Below, piece after piece: positions 1 through 8,987 of a stretch of DNA of 64,000 nucleotides (the first letter of the stretch is position 1; every line of letters starts with the position of its first letter). The translations under genes were made by a program, and so were the position numbers. The notes beneath the pieces were generated by a model, which saw only the letters and a program-made list of their open reading frames with translations, had not been told where the DNA came from and made no database searches. The DNA comes from an uncultured Eubacteriales bacterium (GTDB taxonomy: Bacteria > Bacillota > Clostridia > Christensenellales > CAG-138): positions 62,001-126,000 of the forward strand of contig CACWYB010000001.1 in assembly GCA_902765005.1 (NCBI GenBank), given 5' to 3'.

Positions 1-1456
1 GCTGCATGGAGAAGCGGCCCATGGGGTATTGCTTGAGGTTCTCCAGTATCTTTCGGCCGTCCGCCTGCTGGAGCAGGTCCTCCCGGGCCTTGAGCACCAA
101 ATTCTCCGCCTGATGCTTGGATGGCCCGCCCACGCAGCCTCCGGGGCACACCATGCCCTCCACAAAGTCCGCATTGAGCTTGCCTGCCTTCAAAAGCAGC
201 ATAGCCTTCTTGCACTCCTCGCCCCCGGCGCAGGTCATGAGCCGAATAGTGGAGGTGTCCTCCCCCAGCTCCTCCATGACCTCCATGACGGCCCCGGCCA
301 CCCCGCCGCTGCCGGCAAAGCGCTTGCCGAAGAGGGACGCTTCCTGATACCCTTCCGCCACAGGCACGATGGGGATCTGCCGGGAATCCAGCAGGGCCAC
401 CATCTCCCCGTAGGTCATGGCGTAGTCCGCCCGATCCGCTATGAGCTCGTTGAGGGTCTCCCCCTTCTTGGCGATGCAGGGGCCGATGAACACCGTGACG
501 CAGTCCGGGTCCAGATACTTGAGATACCGGGAAACCGCCATCATGGGGGACACGGTGGCAGACTTGTTTTCCTCATAGATCTGGGGAAAATGGTGGTGGA
601 GCAGGGAGATGAAGGCTGGGCAGCAGGAGGTGGTCATGATCTTCCCCTCCTTCTTGGCTTCGATCCACTCCAAAGCCTCGTAGGCGGCGGTCATGTCGCC
701 CCCCAGGCCCACCTCCACCATGTCCGCAAAGCCCGCCTTCTTCAGGGCGGCGCGGATGGCGGCCATGCCGATGTCCTTGCCGAACTGGCCCTCCGTGGCC
801 GGGGCGCACATGGCGAAGACCCGCTTGCCGGAGCGGATGGCCTCAATGACGTTCACCGCGAAGATCTTGGAGCCGATAGCGCCGAAGGGGCAGTTGTGGA
901 TGCAGTGGCCGCAGTGGATGCACTTGCCTTCATCGATCCGGCAGATGCCCGCCTCGTCGTAGGAGATGGCCCCCACGGGACAGGCCTTCTTGCAGGGCCG
1001 CTCCTGGTGGATGATGGCGCCGAAGGGGCAGGCCTTGGCGCACTGGCCGCAGGACTTGCACTTGGCGGGATCGATGCGCATCTTGGTGTCGCCGGGGGAG
1101 ATGGCCCCGAAGCGGCAGGAGTTGAGGCAGGCTTTGCCCAGGCAGAACCGGCAGAAATCCGTGACAAAATAATCCTGAATGGGACAATCGTCGCAGGCGG
1201 CGGGAATGACGGCCACCACGTTTTTGGTGGGCCGGCTCACATCCGGGTTCAGCCCCTCCGCCAGGCGGATGCGCCCCCGGACGATCTCCCGCTCCTTATA
1301 CACGCAGCAGCGGTACTGGGCCTTGGGGCCGGGGCTCACCTCGTAGACGATCTTTTCCGTCTCCTCCTGGGACAGCTTCCCCTCCCAGGCCAGGCGGCAG
1401 ACCTCCCGCAGGATGAAGTGCTTCAGTTCAACGATACCCTTGTCATTGGTTATCAT
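1..1456 (-). CDS. [FeFe] hydrogenase, group B-like, 3' end cut by window
   Basis: About 485 codons are visible; the C-terminus lies beyond base 1. The protein has a cysteine-rich N-terminal half with several ferredoxin-type clusters (CKSCGQCAKACP, CKKACP, CIHCGHCIHNCP), then an H-cluster domain with the three expected cysteine motifs: TSCCPAFI (about residue 297), GPCIAKKGE, and MVCPGGCVGG (about residue 437). These would bind the catalytic [4Fe-4S]-2Fe centre that oxidises or evolves H2. The TSCCPA form and the monomeric ferredoxin-rich layout fit group B [FeFe] hydrogenases of anaerobic Clostridia, whose physiological role is poorly known. The ATG at 1456 is preceded by AGGGAGG. It lies 22 bases after the DUF1848 gene and is probably co-transcribed with it. 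Class is sure, subgroup less so. Confidence 0.88.
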   Translation of the reverse strand, partial: MITNDKGIVELKHFILREVCRLAWEGKLSQEETEKIVYEVSPGPKAQYRCCVYKEREIVRGRIRLAEGLNPDVSRPTKNVVAVIPAACDDCPIQDYFVTDFCRFCLGKACLNSCRFGAISPGDTKMRIDPAKCKSCGQCAKACPFGAIIHQERPCKKACPVGAISYDEAGICRIDEGKCIHCGHCIHNCPFGAIGSKIFAVNVIEAIRSGKRVFAMCAPATEGQFGKDIGMAAIRAALKKAGFADMVEVGLGGDMTAAYEALEWIEAKKEGKIMTTSCCPAFISLLHHHFPQIYEENKSATVSPMMAVSRYLKYLDPDCVTVFIGPCIAKKGETLNELIADRADYAMTYGEMVALLDSRQIPIVPVAEGYQEASLFGKRFAGSGGVAGAVMEVMEELGEDTSTIRLMTCAGGEECKKAMLLLKAGKLNADFVEGMVCPGGCVGGPSKHQAENLVLKAREDLLQQADGRKILENLKQYPMGRFSMQ

Positions 1457-1478
1457 GGTTCCCTCCCTGTGCTTTCTG

Positions 1479-2405
1479 TTAAAACAGGCTGCTTTGCGCG
1501 TCGATCCAGGATCGCTGGGGCACGTCGTGGATCCTGTCCCCTTCCTGATAGTTGCCGATGAGAAAGGGGGAAGCCGGGTCGTGCCGGCGGCTGTTCTGCA
1601 GCACCTTGCTTGGCTCCGCGTTGGCATAGCAGTATCTGCACAGATGCTTGCAGGTGTTGTAGGCTCCGATATCGCAGGACAGGTAGCAGGCGCAGGCGGC
1701 CCGGGCTCCCTTGCGTTTGGGCACCTTCAGCTTTTTGCCGATGGCCCCCTCGTAGTCGCTGATGCGCATGCAGCCGCCGCAATCCGCCCCGTAGGCCACC
1801 AGCTCGTCCCCTTCGGCGCAGGGCTTGACCACCATGCCGCGGGCGGAGGCCATCTGTATCAGCTGCCGGCCCAGCAAAAGGCGGTCCTCCCGCGCCACTT
1901 CCCGCGCTTCCGGGAAGTTTTGCCTGACCTTGGGATACAGGTCGATGAAGCTGATGACCACCGTCTTCGTGCAGCCCTCCAGGGCGGCGGCCATGGTCTC
2001 AAAGGCCCTGAGGTGATAGTCCGCGGTATACCGGTCCGAGAGGAGGATGGGGTCGTAGCGCCAGCCCATGGCCTGGGCGCCCACCCGGTCGGAAAGGCGC
2101 CTGAAATCCTCCAGCAGCCGGTGCTTGTCCGGCACGTTGGGCTCCAGGTCCCGGCCATAGGGGGTGATGGTCATGAACCAATACTGGCCGTAGTCCTTGA
2201 GCAGGTCCATATAGGGAAACATGGGCGCCGGGTTCTTGGTGCAAAACCCGATCACATCCACCACCGCCGGGTCCAGCCGATAGCGGCTCACCTGCCCCGA
2301 GTCATAGGGGTTGCGCACGCAAACGAAGCCCTCTTTGAGCCGGTTGGCAAACCAAGAGGCGTAGAAGGCCGGAATGTCCGTCCGCTGCCCGGTATTGATG
2401 ATCAC
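1479..2405 (-). CDS. DUF1848 family protein
   Basis: 308 aa. The start INTGQRTDIPAFYASWF and the later CTKNPAP segment are typical of the DUF1848 family, which has no established function. The C-terminal part carries a cysteine cluster, CxxxCxYCYAN, resembling a radical-SAM-type iron-sulfur motif, plus other cysteines (CGGC, CACYLSC), so an Fe-S protein is likely. The start codon is GTG at 2405 with a purine-rich AAGGGGGC upstream. It has its own promoter (2459-2487) and is followed after 22 bases by the hydrogenase gene. The pairing hints at a redox or maturation link, but this is inference only. Confidence 0.8.
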   Translation of the reverse strand: MIINTGQRTDIPAFYASWFANRLKEGFVCVRNPYDSGQVSRYRLDPAVVDVIGFCTKNPAPMFPYMDLLKDYGQYWFMTITPYGRDLEPNVPDKHRLLEDFRRLSDRVGAQAMGWRYDPILLSDRYTADYHLRAFETMAAALEGCTKTVVISFIDLYPKVRQNFPEAREVAREDRLLLGRQLIQMASARGMVVKPCAEGDELVAYGADCGGCMRISDYEGAIGKKLKVPKRKGARAACACYLSCDIGAYNTCKHLCRYCYANAEPSKVLQNSRRHDPASPFLIGNYQEGDRIHDVPQRSWIDAQSSLF

Positions 2406-2458
2406 AGCTTGCCCCCTTCTTCTCTGCGTCCGTCCAGCGGCGCCCCATATTATGCATG

Positions 2459-2487
2459 ATAATACACCTTTCCGCCCCAGTGAACAA
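2459..2487 (-). promoter_or_regulatory. Probable sigma-A promoter of DUF1848-hydrogenase unit
   Basis: Minus-strand -35 TTGTTC (2482-2487) and -10 TATTAT (2459-2464) are separated by 17 bp. The -10 lies about 50 bases upstream of the GTG start at 2405. Confidence 0.5.
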
Positions 2488-2496
2488 GGTCCTCAA

Positions 2497-2529
2497 ATCA
2501 AAAGATCCTGACCATATCGCATGGTCAGG
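2497..2529 (-). terminator. Rho-independent terminator after the PHP gene
   Basis: On the minus strand a perfect 9-bp stem (CCTGACCAT / ATGGTCAGG, loop of 5) is followed by ATCTTTTGATTT. It lies about 100 bases past the PHP stop codon and would end the signalling operon that starts near 10.0 kb. Confidence 0.65.
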
Positions 2530-2628
2530 TCAAGCCGGTTTAAGGGCGCGCGCCGCTTTTGCCTTTGCGGCAAGGGGGTGCCTGGTCCGGAAGAAGCCGG
2601 ATCCCTGTTCCGCGTCGGCAGCCCCGGG

Positions 2629-3504
2629 TCACCTGCGTATGGTCCGCGTGTGGGCGGCGTTCAGAAAGCGGAGCAGGCCAGCGGGATAATCCGCTGCGCC
2701 AGAAAGGCCCGTGTCCCCCAGCTGGACCAGCTTGTTGGCACCGTGGTAATCGCTGCCGGCGGTCACATACAGGCCGTACCGCTCCGCGAAGGAAAGGATC
2801 TGCCGGCGAAGCTTGTCCGTGAAGCCGGAATAATAGGCCTCCAGGCCCTGGAGCCCGAAGTCCATAAGCCGGCGGATGCGGCTGTCCATCTCCTCCCCCA
2901 GGATGAGCTGGTCCCCGCTCCCGTAGGCCGGGTGGGCCAGCACCGGGATGCCGCCGGACTGGAGGATGCCCTCGATGGCCTCCTCCGGGCGAATGTATTC
3001 GTTGGGCAGGCGGAGCTTGTCGATGTAGTTTCGGATGGCCTCCTCCTTGCTGGGGGCGTAGCCGTGTTGGACCATCAGGTTGCCGATGTGGGGCTTGCCG
3101 GGGTTATTCAGGCTGAGGAGGGCGTCCACCTCCGCCTCTGGGAAGGAAAAGCCGAATGCATCCGCCAAAAAGGCAAGGCGCGCCCTGACCTTTTTCATCC
3201 GCAGCCCATGGCCCTTTTCCACCACGGCGCCGATGGCCGGGCCGTCCGGAGCGTAGCCGTAACCCAGGATGTGATACTTGCCCAGCTCGTCCCGGCAGGA
3301 GAACTCCACCCCGGGCAAAAAGCCAGGATCCCCCTCCAACAGGAGCGGGGGAAGAAGGCGGCTGCTCTGGACGGAGTCGTGGTCCGTGACGGAAAAGAGG
3401 GTCATGCCGGCTTCCCTCACCCGTTGGAGCACCTGCTCCGGCGTGTCCGTGCCGTCGGAGAGGAGGGTGTGCATATGCAGATCGATGGTGCCGGGTCCGT
3501 TCAT
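2629..3504 (-). CDS. PHP domain phosphoesterase
   Basis: 291 aa. The N-terminal DLHMHTLLSDG and TDHDS motifs and later GVEFSC, LAHPA and GSDYHG segments are the metal-binding motifs of the PHP superfamily (YciV/RNase AM-like phosphoesterases). Such proteins hydrolyse phosphoesters with two or three metal ions; some act on 3',5'-bisphosphonucleotides or short RNA. The substrate here is unknown. It begins 17 bases after the STAS-kinase-HATPase gene, so it is the last gene of that operon. The ribosome site (TAAGGAG) is rather far, about 13 bases, from the ATG. Confidence 0.85.
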   Translation of the reverse strand: MNGPGTIDLHMHTLLSDGTDTPEQVLQRVREAGMTLFSVTDHDSVQSSRLLPPLLLEGDPGFLPGVEFSCRDELGKYHILGYGYAPDGPAIGAVVEKGHGLRMKKVRARLAFLADAFGFSFPEAEVDALLSLNNPGKPHIGNLMVQHGYAPSKEEAIRNYIDKLRLPNEYIRPEEAIEGILQSGGIPVLAHPAYGSGDQLILGEEMDSRIRRLMDFGLQGLEAYYSGFTDKLRRQILSFAERYGLYVTAGSDYHGANKLVQLGDTGLSGAADYPAGLLRFLNAAHTRTIRR

Positions 3505-3521
3505 GCAGGGTGATCGGCTCC

Positions 3522-5084
3522 TTACAGATTTTTCTTCAAGGTCAGGATGTTCTGGCCGTCCTTGTAGGTATAGGCCACATCGTCCATGAGCTGCTTGGTC
3601 ATGAAGATGCCCAGGCCTCCGATGTCCCGTTCCTGGGCGGAGAGGGTCACATCAGGGTCGTCCTTGGCCAGGGGGTCGTAGGGCACGCCGTGATCCAGGA
3701 AGGTGATGGTGACGCACACCGGCTTTTCGGACACCTCCACCCGGACCGTGGCGTTGCCCTTCTGGGGATGGTAGGCGTAGTTGGCGATGTTCACAAAGAT
3801 CTCCTCCACGGCCACGCCGATCTGGGTTCGGGCCTTCAGGGCGCAGTCGGAAGCCTCCAGGTGGTCCTCCACAAAGGACTGGACCTCCTCCAGATTCTCC
3901 GTGACCGCCTCCAGCTCCAGCTCGTTGGGCTGGAAAAGCAGGGTGTCGTAGCGCTCCAGCAGGTCGAGCAGCTCCTCTGTCCAGTGGGCCACCTCAGCCC
4001 GGCCCGCCTCCGTATCCGTCATGTGCCGGCGGATGGAGCGGCGGATCATGCGGGCGTAGCCCAGGATGCGGGCCTTGTCCTCCACCTCCCGGATCTTCCG
4101 TTGGTTGTTGGTGCCCAGATACGCGGCCAGGGACTTGCGCCAGAAAGCGGCGCCGGTCTCGTAGTCGAAGCCCTGAAATGCCTTGATGATCTCATGATCC
4201 ATCTCCGAGAAGCCCTGGAAGGCGTTATACATATAGGCCAGCTCAAAGATGGGGTGGCCCACTGACAGGGTATCCATGTCGATGAGGAGCACCTCGTCGT
4301 TTTGCAGCTCCAGGTTCTTGGTGTGGTAGTCCCCGTGGATCATGTGGTCGTCGTGGGGGATGGCCTCCACCATGGCAAGGAGCTTCCTGCCGGGGCCTTC
4401 CGGCAGATGCGCCTGCAGGAAGCGGGCCCAGTCCAGTGCCGTCTGCTTCATGTCCGGGAGCTTTCCCTCCGGGACCAGGGTGCCGTGGATGGTCTTGAGC
4501 ATGCGCACATACTCCGTCACGCACCAGTCCATCTTCTCCGGCTCGGTGGCCAGGATCTTGGAGAAGGAGCGAGCGTTGAGCAGCTCGAAGACGGAGCCGT
4601 AGCTGGCCCCGACCCGCACCACGTCGTAGGAGATGGCGGTGGGGATGCCCAAGACCAGGGCAAGCTTGGCCACCTCCCGCTCGTGCTGGATGTCCGACAG
4701 GGCGTCGGCGTTGTTGTATACCTTGACCACGTTGTCCTGGTCGATGCGGTAGATGGTGCCGTTGGCGCCCCGGCCGATCTCCTCGCAGCCCTCTACGCTG
4801 ACCACCCGGTAGGCCTTCTCCACGGTCATCATCTCCGTGAAGCCGGTCATATCCAATATCTCATAGACCTCCGAGTTCACGTGGACGATGGAGAGGTCCG
4901 GGTGGGTCTTCTTCAGGCGCAGAATCACCCGCAGGCCGGCGCTGGAGATATACTCCAGGTTCTCCGCGTCCAACACGACGGGGCCGGCCTCCTGACCTGC
5001 CAGCCGGGCGAAGATCTCCTGCTCCACTTTAGGGGCGTTGTTAGAATCGATCCGGCCGTTCAGGGAAATGATCGTCTGTTCCAT
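3522..5084 (-). CDS. STAS - aminoglycoside-kinase-like - HATPase fusion protein
   Basis: 520 aa. Three domains in order: an anti-anti-sigma type STAS domain (about 1-95) with the ISSAGL segment (S47/S48) where RsbV/SpoIIAA are phosphorylated; an APH/choline-kinase-like domain (about 105-340) with catalytic loop HGDYHTKN and metal motif LIDMDT; and an RsbW/SpoIIAB-like HATPase domain (about 380-520) with N-box EEIFVNIANYAY and G-box GGLGIF. Family knowledge: HATPase kinases phosphorylate STAS proteins and bind a sigma factor or other target. Here antagonist and kinase sit in one chain around a second kinase fold. The start at 5084 is preferred over 5090 because AAAGGAG lies 8 bases upstream of it. 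It follows the PP2C phosphatase gene after 96 bases. The partner target is not in the window. Confidence 0.85.
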   Translation of the reverse strand: MEQTIISLNGRIDSNNAPKVEQEIFARLAGQEAGPVVLDAENLEYISSAGLRVILRLKKTHPDLSIVHVNSEVYEILDMTGFTEMMTVEKAYRVVSVEGCEEIGRGANGTIYRIDQDNVVKVYNNADALSDIQHEREVAKLALVLGIPTAISYDVVRVGASYGSVFELLNARSFSKILATEPEKMDWCVTEYVRMLKTIHGTLVPEGKLPDMKQTALDWARFLQAHLPEGPGRKLLAMVEAIPHDDHMIHGDYHTKNLELQNDEVLLIDMDTLSVGHPIFELAYMYNAFQGFSEMDHEIIKAFQGFDYETGAAFWRKSLAAYLGTNNQRKIREVEDKARILGYARMIRRSIRRHMTDTEAGRAEVAHWTEELLDLLERYDTLLFQPNELELEAVTENLEEVQSFVEDHLEASDCALKARTQIGVAVEEIFVNIANYAYHPQKGNATVRVEVSEKPVCVTITFLDHGVPYDPLAKDDPDVTLSAQERDIGGLGIFMTKQLMDDVAYTYKDGQNILTLKKNL

Positions 5085-5180
5085 GGTCATGCTCCTTTAT
5101 TCTCAGCTTGGTGTCATTGCGATTGTGTATCCGGCAGCCCAGGTTCAGCCGCAGGGCGCTTTTCCTGCGAAGGATCTCCT

Positions 5181-7352
5181 TTATGCCTGCTGCATGGGGC
5201 CGTTGTACTGCAGGCAGAGCATGGTCAAATCATCGAACCGCTCCGCATCAAAGACAAAGTCGTCCACTGCCTCGCGCACGCGGCGCAGCAGGGCATCCGT
5301 GGAAGCCTGGGGCTCCTCATTCAGCGTGTTGAGCATCCGCTCCTTGCCAAACAGCTCGTTTTGGGCGTTTGTCGCCTCCGGCACGCCGTCCGTATACAGG
5401 AAGAGCTTCGATCCGGGCTTCAGCGTCAGCTCATATTCCGTATACTTCAGCCCTTCCATGGCGCCGATGACAAGCCCATGCTTGTCCTTGAGCAGCTCAA
5501 ACCCTCCGCCGCCCTGCATGACGGCTGGGTACTCATGGCCGGCGTTGGCCGCCGTGATCTTGCCGGTGAGGGTATCCAGGATGCCGAACCACACGGTGAC
5601 GAACATCTGCTCCCGGTTGTTGGCGCAGATCTGTTTGTTCACCGCCTCCAGCACCTGGGCGGGGCTGCGGCCGGTCATGGCATAGTTCTGCACCAATATT
5701 TTGGAGACCATCATGAACAGCGCCGCGGGAATGCCCTTGCCGGACACGTCCGCTATCACCAGGCCCAAATGGGTCTCGTCAATGAGGAAGAAATCGTAGA
5801 AATCGCCGCCCACCTCCTTTGCGGGGGTCATGGTGGCATACACATCGAAATCCGGCCGCTCGGGGAATGCCGGGAAGATATTCGGCAGCATGTCCGCCTG
5901 AATGCGGGTGGCCAGGGCCAGCTCCGTGCCGATGCGCTCCTTTTCCGCCGTGATCTCCGTTATCTGGGTGATGTAGTCCCTCGTCCGTTTGGAAAGGGAG
6001 GCGAAGGACTCTGCCAGGATCTCGATCTCATCGTTCGTGCGGTAGGCATCCTCCATCTCGAAAGCCTGGCCGCTGCCGGAAAGGGCGTTGATCCGCATCG
6101 TCATGCGCTCCAGGGGCTTGACCACCCGGTCGGCCACGAACAGGGCGCTGGCACAGGCCAAAACCAGGATCGCGACGGTCGACAAGACGATCGTCCTTTC
6201 CGACTGCTTCGCCCCGGACTGATAGGCCGAGCGGGCTTCGCTGTTGATCTTCTCATACTGGCTCAGCATCATGGTCGCCGGCTGGTTGGTGATCTCTTTA
6301 TCCACGACCGAGATAACGGCCCAACCCAGGGTCTCCATGGGCGCGCCCGTGAGATAATACTCCGTGCCCTCGATCTCTATGCACGTCAGCGGCGTCCTCT
6401 CCCTGAGCGCGAGGGTCACAAAGCGAGCCAGCTCCTTGTTGCCGATGGCACGCAGATCCAACGCCTGATCCGTGAGCTCCGCCTTGAAAACGCCCGTCCG
6501 CTGAGGAGAGAAGATCACATGCCCGTCCTCGTTGATCACGCACAAAAAGCTGCCTTCGCTGGCTGTATCCTGAATATACTCGCTGATGGAAGTCAGGAAG
6601 ATGTCCGCGCCGACCACGGCGACCAGCTCTCCCTCATGGTAGACAGGGGCGGCGCATTCCAGCGTGGCGATTCCTGTGTAGGAATCGATCTCAATGCCGG
6701 TAAAGGTAAGCTCGCCGGCATCGACAGCCTGCCAGTACCACGGGCGATGGCGAACATCCAGCGTCAAAGGCGACCCATCCGGAGAAAGACAAACGCCGGA
6801 ACGGTTGTTGACGACCAGCAGATTGCCATCCGCCGTGCCCACGAAACAGCCGCTCAGTTTGCTTGATGCGGTGAACCTGGCCAACAGGATCTCGCTCATG
6901 TTCGCTGTGAGCTTCAACAGCTCAGAGTCCTGCGGATCCACATCGGGCTCATGGAGCACATAAACGGAGGGCACGCCGTCGTTCTCGGCCAGCGGCGGAG
7001 AAAAGGGGTGGGGCGAAAACAGCTCCGCGTGGGCAAACAATTCCTCGGCAAAGGCCTGCATGGTCAGCACATCCGTCCGCACATCCGAAAACAGGTCGTT
7101 GGCGATATAGGCCTGCAGGGCGGTTGACCGGGACATGGACATCTCCAACACAGTCTTCATCGTCTCCTCGGACACCGCCGTGATGGCTGCCTGCTGCTCG
7201 ACGTTGGCCTCCTGCACGACGCTGGCCAGGTTTTTCTGCTGATGAACGGTGACCATGGCATAGACGCCGATCAGAGCGATGATAAAGATCAGCATCAGAA
7301 CAAATATCTTCTGCTGCAGTCCGCCAATCTTGATCCCTCGGATGATTCTCAT
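5181..7352 (-). CDS. RsbU/SpoIIE-type PP2C phosphatase with Cache and HAMP domains
   Basis: 723 aa. A membrane anchor (about 14-35) precedes a large extracellular Cache-type sensor (WYWQAVDAGELTFTGIEID and VVGADIFLTSI are typical), a second transmembrane helix (about 395-415), a HAMP linker (RVVKPLERM), a short coiled coil, and a C-terminal SpoIIE/PP2C phosphatase with GGDFYDFF, IADVSGKG and FDDLTMLCL metal motifs. Proteins of this layout dephosphorylate STAS proteins on receipt of an outside signal. The STAS protein at 8682 and the STAS domain of the gene at 3522 are the obvious substrates (inference). ATG at 7352 has AAAGGAG upstream. Confidence 0.93.
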   Translation of the reverse strand: MRIIRGIKIGGLQQKIFVLMLIFIIALIGVYAMVTVHQQKNLASVVQEANVEQQAAITAVSEETMKTVLEMSMSRSTALQAYIANDLFSDVRTDVLTMQAFAEELFAHAELFSPHPFSPPLAENDGVPSVYVLHEPDVDPQDSELLKLTANMSEILLARFTASSKLSGCFVGTADGNLLVVNNRSGVCLSPDGSPLTLDVRHRPWYWQAVDAGELTFTGIEIDSYTGIATLECAAPVYHEGELVAVVGADIFLTSISEYIQDTASEGSFLCVINEDGHVIFSPQRTGVFKAELTDQALDLRAIGNKELARFVTLALRERTPLTCIEIEGTEYYLTGAPMETLGWAVISVVDKEITNQPATMMLSQYEKINSEARSAYQSGAKQSERTIVLSTVAILVLACASALFVADRVVKPLERMTMRINALSGSGQAFEMEDAYRTNDEIEILAESFASLSKRTRDYITQITEITAEKERIGTELALATRIQADMLPNIFPAFPERPDFDVYATMTPAKEVGGDFYDFFLIDETHLGLVIADVSGKGIPAALFMMVSKILVQNYAMTGRSPAQVLEAVNKQICANNREQMFVTVWFGILDTLTGKITAANAGHEYPAVMQGGGGFELLKDKHGLVIGAMEGLKYTEYELTLKPGSKLFLYTDGVPEATNAQNELFGKERMLNTLNEEPQASTDALLRRVREAVDDFVFDAERFDDLTMLCLQYNGPMQQA

Positions 7353-7423
7353 GACATTCTCCTTTGCTGGGGTTCCATGGGGCGGTCAACCCGCAATCGA
7401 CCGCCGAAGCGCCTTCCGCCCGA

Positions 7424-8629
7424 TCAACGATAGGCCAGCAGGGTCAACACGACATAAACCAGGACGAGGCCCCCCAACACCAGCCCCTGCTTGAGCCGAT
7501 GTTCCGTGAGCAGCCCCACGAACTCCCGCACGGAGGCGTTGGGCCAAAAGTACCACTTCGTTTTTGAGCCCATGCCAACCGCCCGCATCTTCACCCGCCG
7601 GGCACACAGGCCGCCGCGAAACACATGGTAATTCGTGGTGACAAAGGCGACTTTGCCCTTTGGATTCACCGCCTGGATCTTCTCTTTGGAAAAGCGCATG
7701 TTCTGCGCCGTGTCCGTGGAACGATCCTCCTCAATGATCCGCTCCTCAGGGACGCCCTGAGCCAACAGATACTGCTTCATGGAAGCGCTTTCCGAGGTCA
7801 CCTCCCTGGGCCCCTGTCCGCCCGAAGTGACGAAGATCAGATCCTTCCCGGTCTGCTGCTTCTGCTTTTGGGCAAAGGCCAGCGCCCGGTCGATCCGCCC
7901 CCGCAGCAAAGGCGTGGGGGTCCCGTCCTGGCGTATGCCGCAGCCCAGGATGATCAGAAAATCCTTGTCCGGCTCCGGCTCGTGGCAAGCGGCGATCACA
8001 TCGGCAATGATCGCTCCGATCAGCATGCACTCAAAGTAGAGATACACCGCGGCACAGAGATTGGTGACAAGATCATGGATCATGACCTGCCGCTCGCTGC
8101 CGGATGCGTAGAAATCAAAGGCATAGATGAAAACGAGGCCGGCCACCAGCACAACGGAAAGGATGATCCCCAGCACATTGACCAGCCGCTTCCCTTCGTG
8201 CCGGATCAGCGAGATGTTGGACACGCACAGCGCTCCCGAGAAGAGCAGCAGAAACGGCGATGAAAGCAGGATATAGTTCTTGGCCGAGCCCAGGAGGAGG
8301 TGGAGCCACTCTCTGCTTGTATACATCTCCGGATAGCGCAGCATTTTGCCGGAAAGCACGATATGGGTGATCAAAACGGACAGCAAGAACAGCGCGAAGC
8401 CGGAATAGATGATCGTATTGTAGGAATAGGGGTTGTATTGGAGCTGCCCCCGGAAGGCAACCAGCAGGCGAATGATGACCGCCCCGTAATACGCCCCCAG
8501 GATCCAACAGACCAGCCGTGTATTGGCCGGCTCTCGGGCAAGCAGCAACACCGCCGCCGCCACTATGGCGGTGAGGGGCAACAGATCATACAGCTTCGGC
8601 TTTTTGTCTCTCGTGTCAAATCGTATCAT
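7424..8629 (-). CDS. DUF218 (YdcF/SanA-like) membrane protein
   Basis: 401 aa. The first half has about five hydrophobic segments; the second half is a DUF218 domain (about 220-370) with LGCGI, RIDRALAF, TSGGQG, STDTAQNM and TTNYHVFR segments. Members such as SanA, ElyC and YdcF are linked to cell envelope integrity, but their reaction is unsettled. It lies 52 bases after the STAS gene and 71 bases before the PP2C gene, inside the signalling operon. The ribosome binding site is weak. Placement with partner-switching genes suggests an envelope-stress output. Confidence 0.85.
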   Translation of the reverse strand: MIRFDTRDKKPKLYDLLPLTAIVAAAVLLLAREPANTRLVCWILGAYYGAVIIRLLVAFRGQLQYNPYSYNTIIYSGFALFLLSVLITHIVLSGKMLRYPEMYTSREWLHLLLGSAKNYILLSSPFLLLFSGALCVSNISLIRHEGKRLVNVLGIILSVVLVAGLVFIYAFDFYASGSERQVMIHDLVTNLCAAVYLYFECMLIGAIIADVIAACHEPEPDKDFLIILGCGIRQDGTPTPLLRGRIDRALAFAQKQKQQTGKDLIFVTSGGQGPREVTSESASMKQYLLAQGVPEERIIEEDRSTDTAQNMRFSKEKIQAVNPKGKVAFVTTNYHVFRGGLCARRVKMRAVGMGSKTKWYFWPNASVREFVGLLTEHRLKQGLVLGGLVLVYVVLTLLAYR

Positions 8630-8681
8630 ACTTTTGATCGCGCTTTTCTATTTGCGTATGGTACGGACGCGCTTGCCCTCC

Positions 8682-8987
8682 TCACTCGATGGTCAGAATG
8701 TCGGTAAAGCCCGTGACTTCGAAGATCTCCAGGATGGTTTCGTTCACATGGAGGACCTTCATCTTGCCCTGCCGGTTCATGATCTTCTGGGCGGAGAGCA
8801 GCACCCGAAGACCGGCGGAGGAGATGTACTCCAGGGCCGCCATATCGAAGGTGAGGGCGGTGATGCCGTCCAGGGCGGCATTCAGCTGTTTCTCCAGCTC
8901 GGGGGCGGTGGTGGTGTCCAGCCGGCCGGCCAGGGTGATGGTCAGTTCAGATGCGTCAATTGTTTTCTCGATGTTCAGCATGCTCAT
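8682..8987 (-). CDS. STAS domain anti-anti-sigma factor
   Basis: 101 aa, a single STAS domain of normal length for RsbV/SpoIIAA. The segment LEYISSAGLRVLL contains the serines at the regulatory phosphorylation site. It would be phosphorylated by an RsbW-like kinase (candidate: the HATPase domain at 3522-5084) and dephosphorylated by the PP2C protein at 5181-7352. Its ATG overlaps the stop codon of the upstream DUF3592 gene (ATGA), showing translational coupling. Confidence 0.92.
   Translation of the reverse strand: MSMLNIEKTIDASELTITLAGRLDTTTAPELEKQLNAALDGITALTFDMAALEYISSAGLRVLLSAQKIMNRQGKMKVLHVNETILEIFEVTGFTDILTIE

Noticed and set aside
4302-6866. Plus-strand frame of 854 codons
   Set aside because: Antisense shadow of the STAS-kinase fusion and PP2C genes; low-complexity Gly/His/Leu-rich translation without domains.
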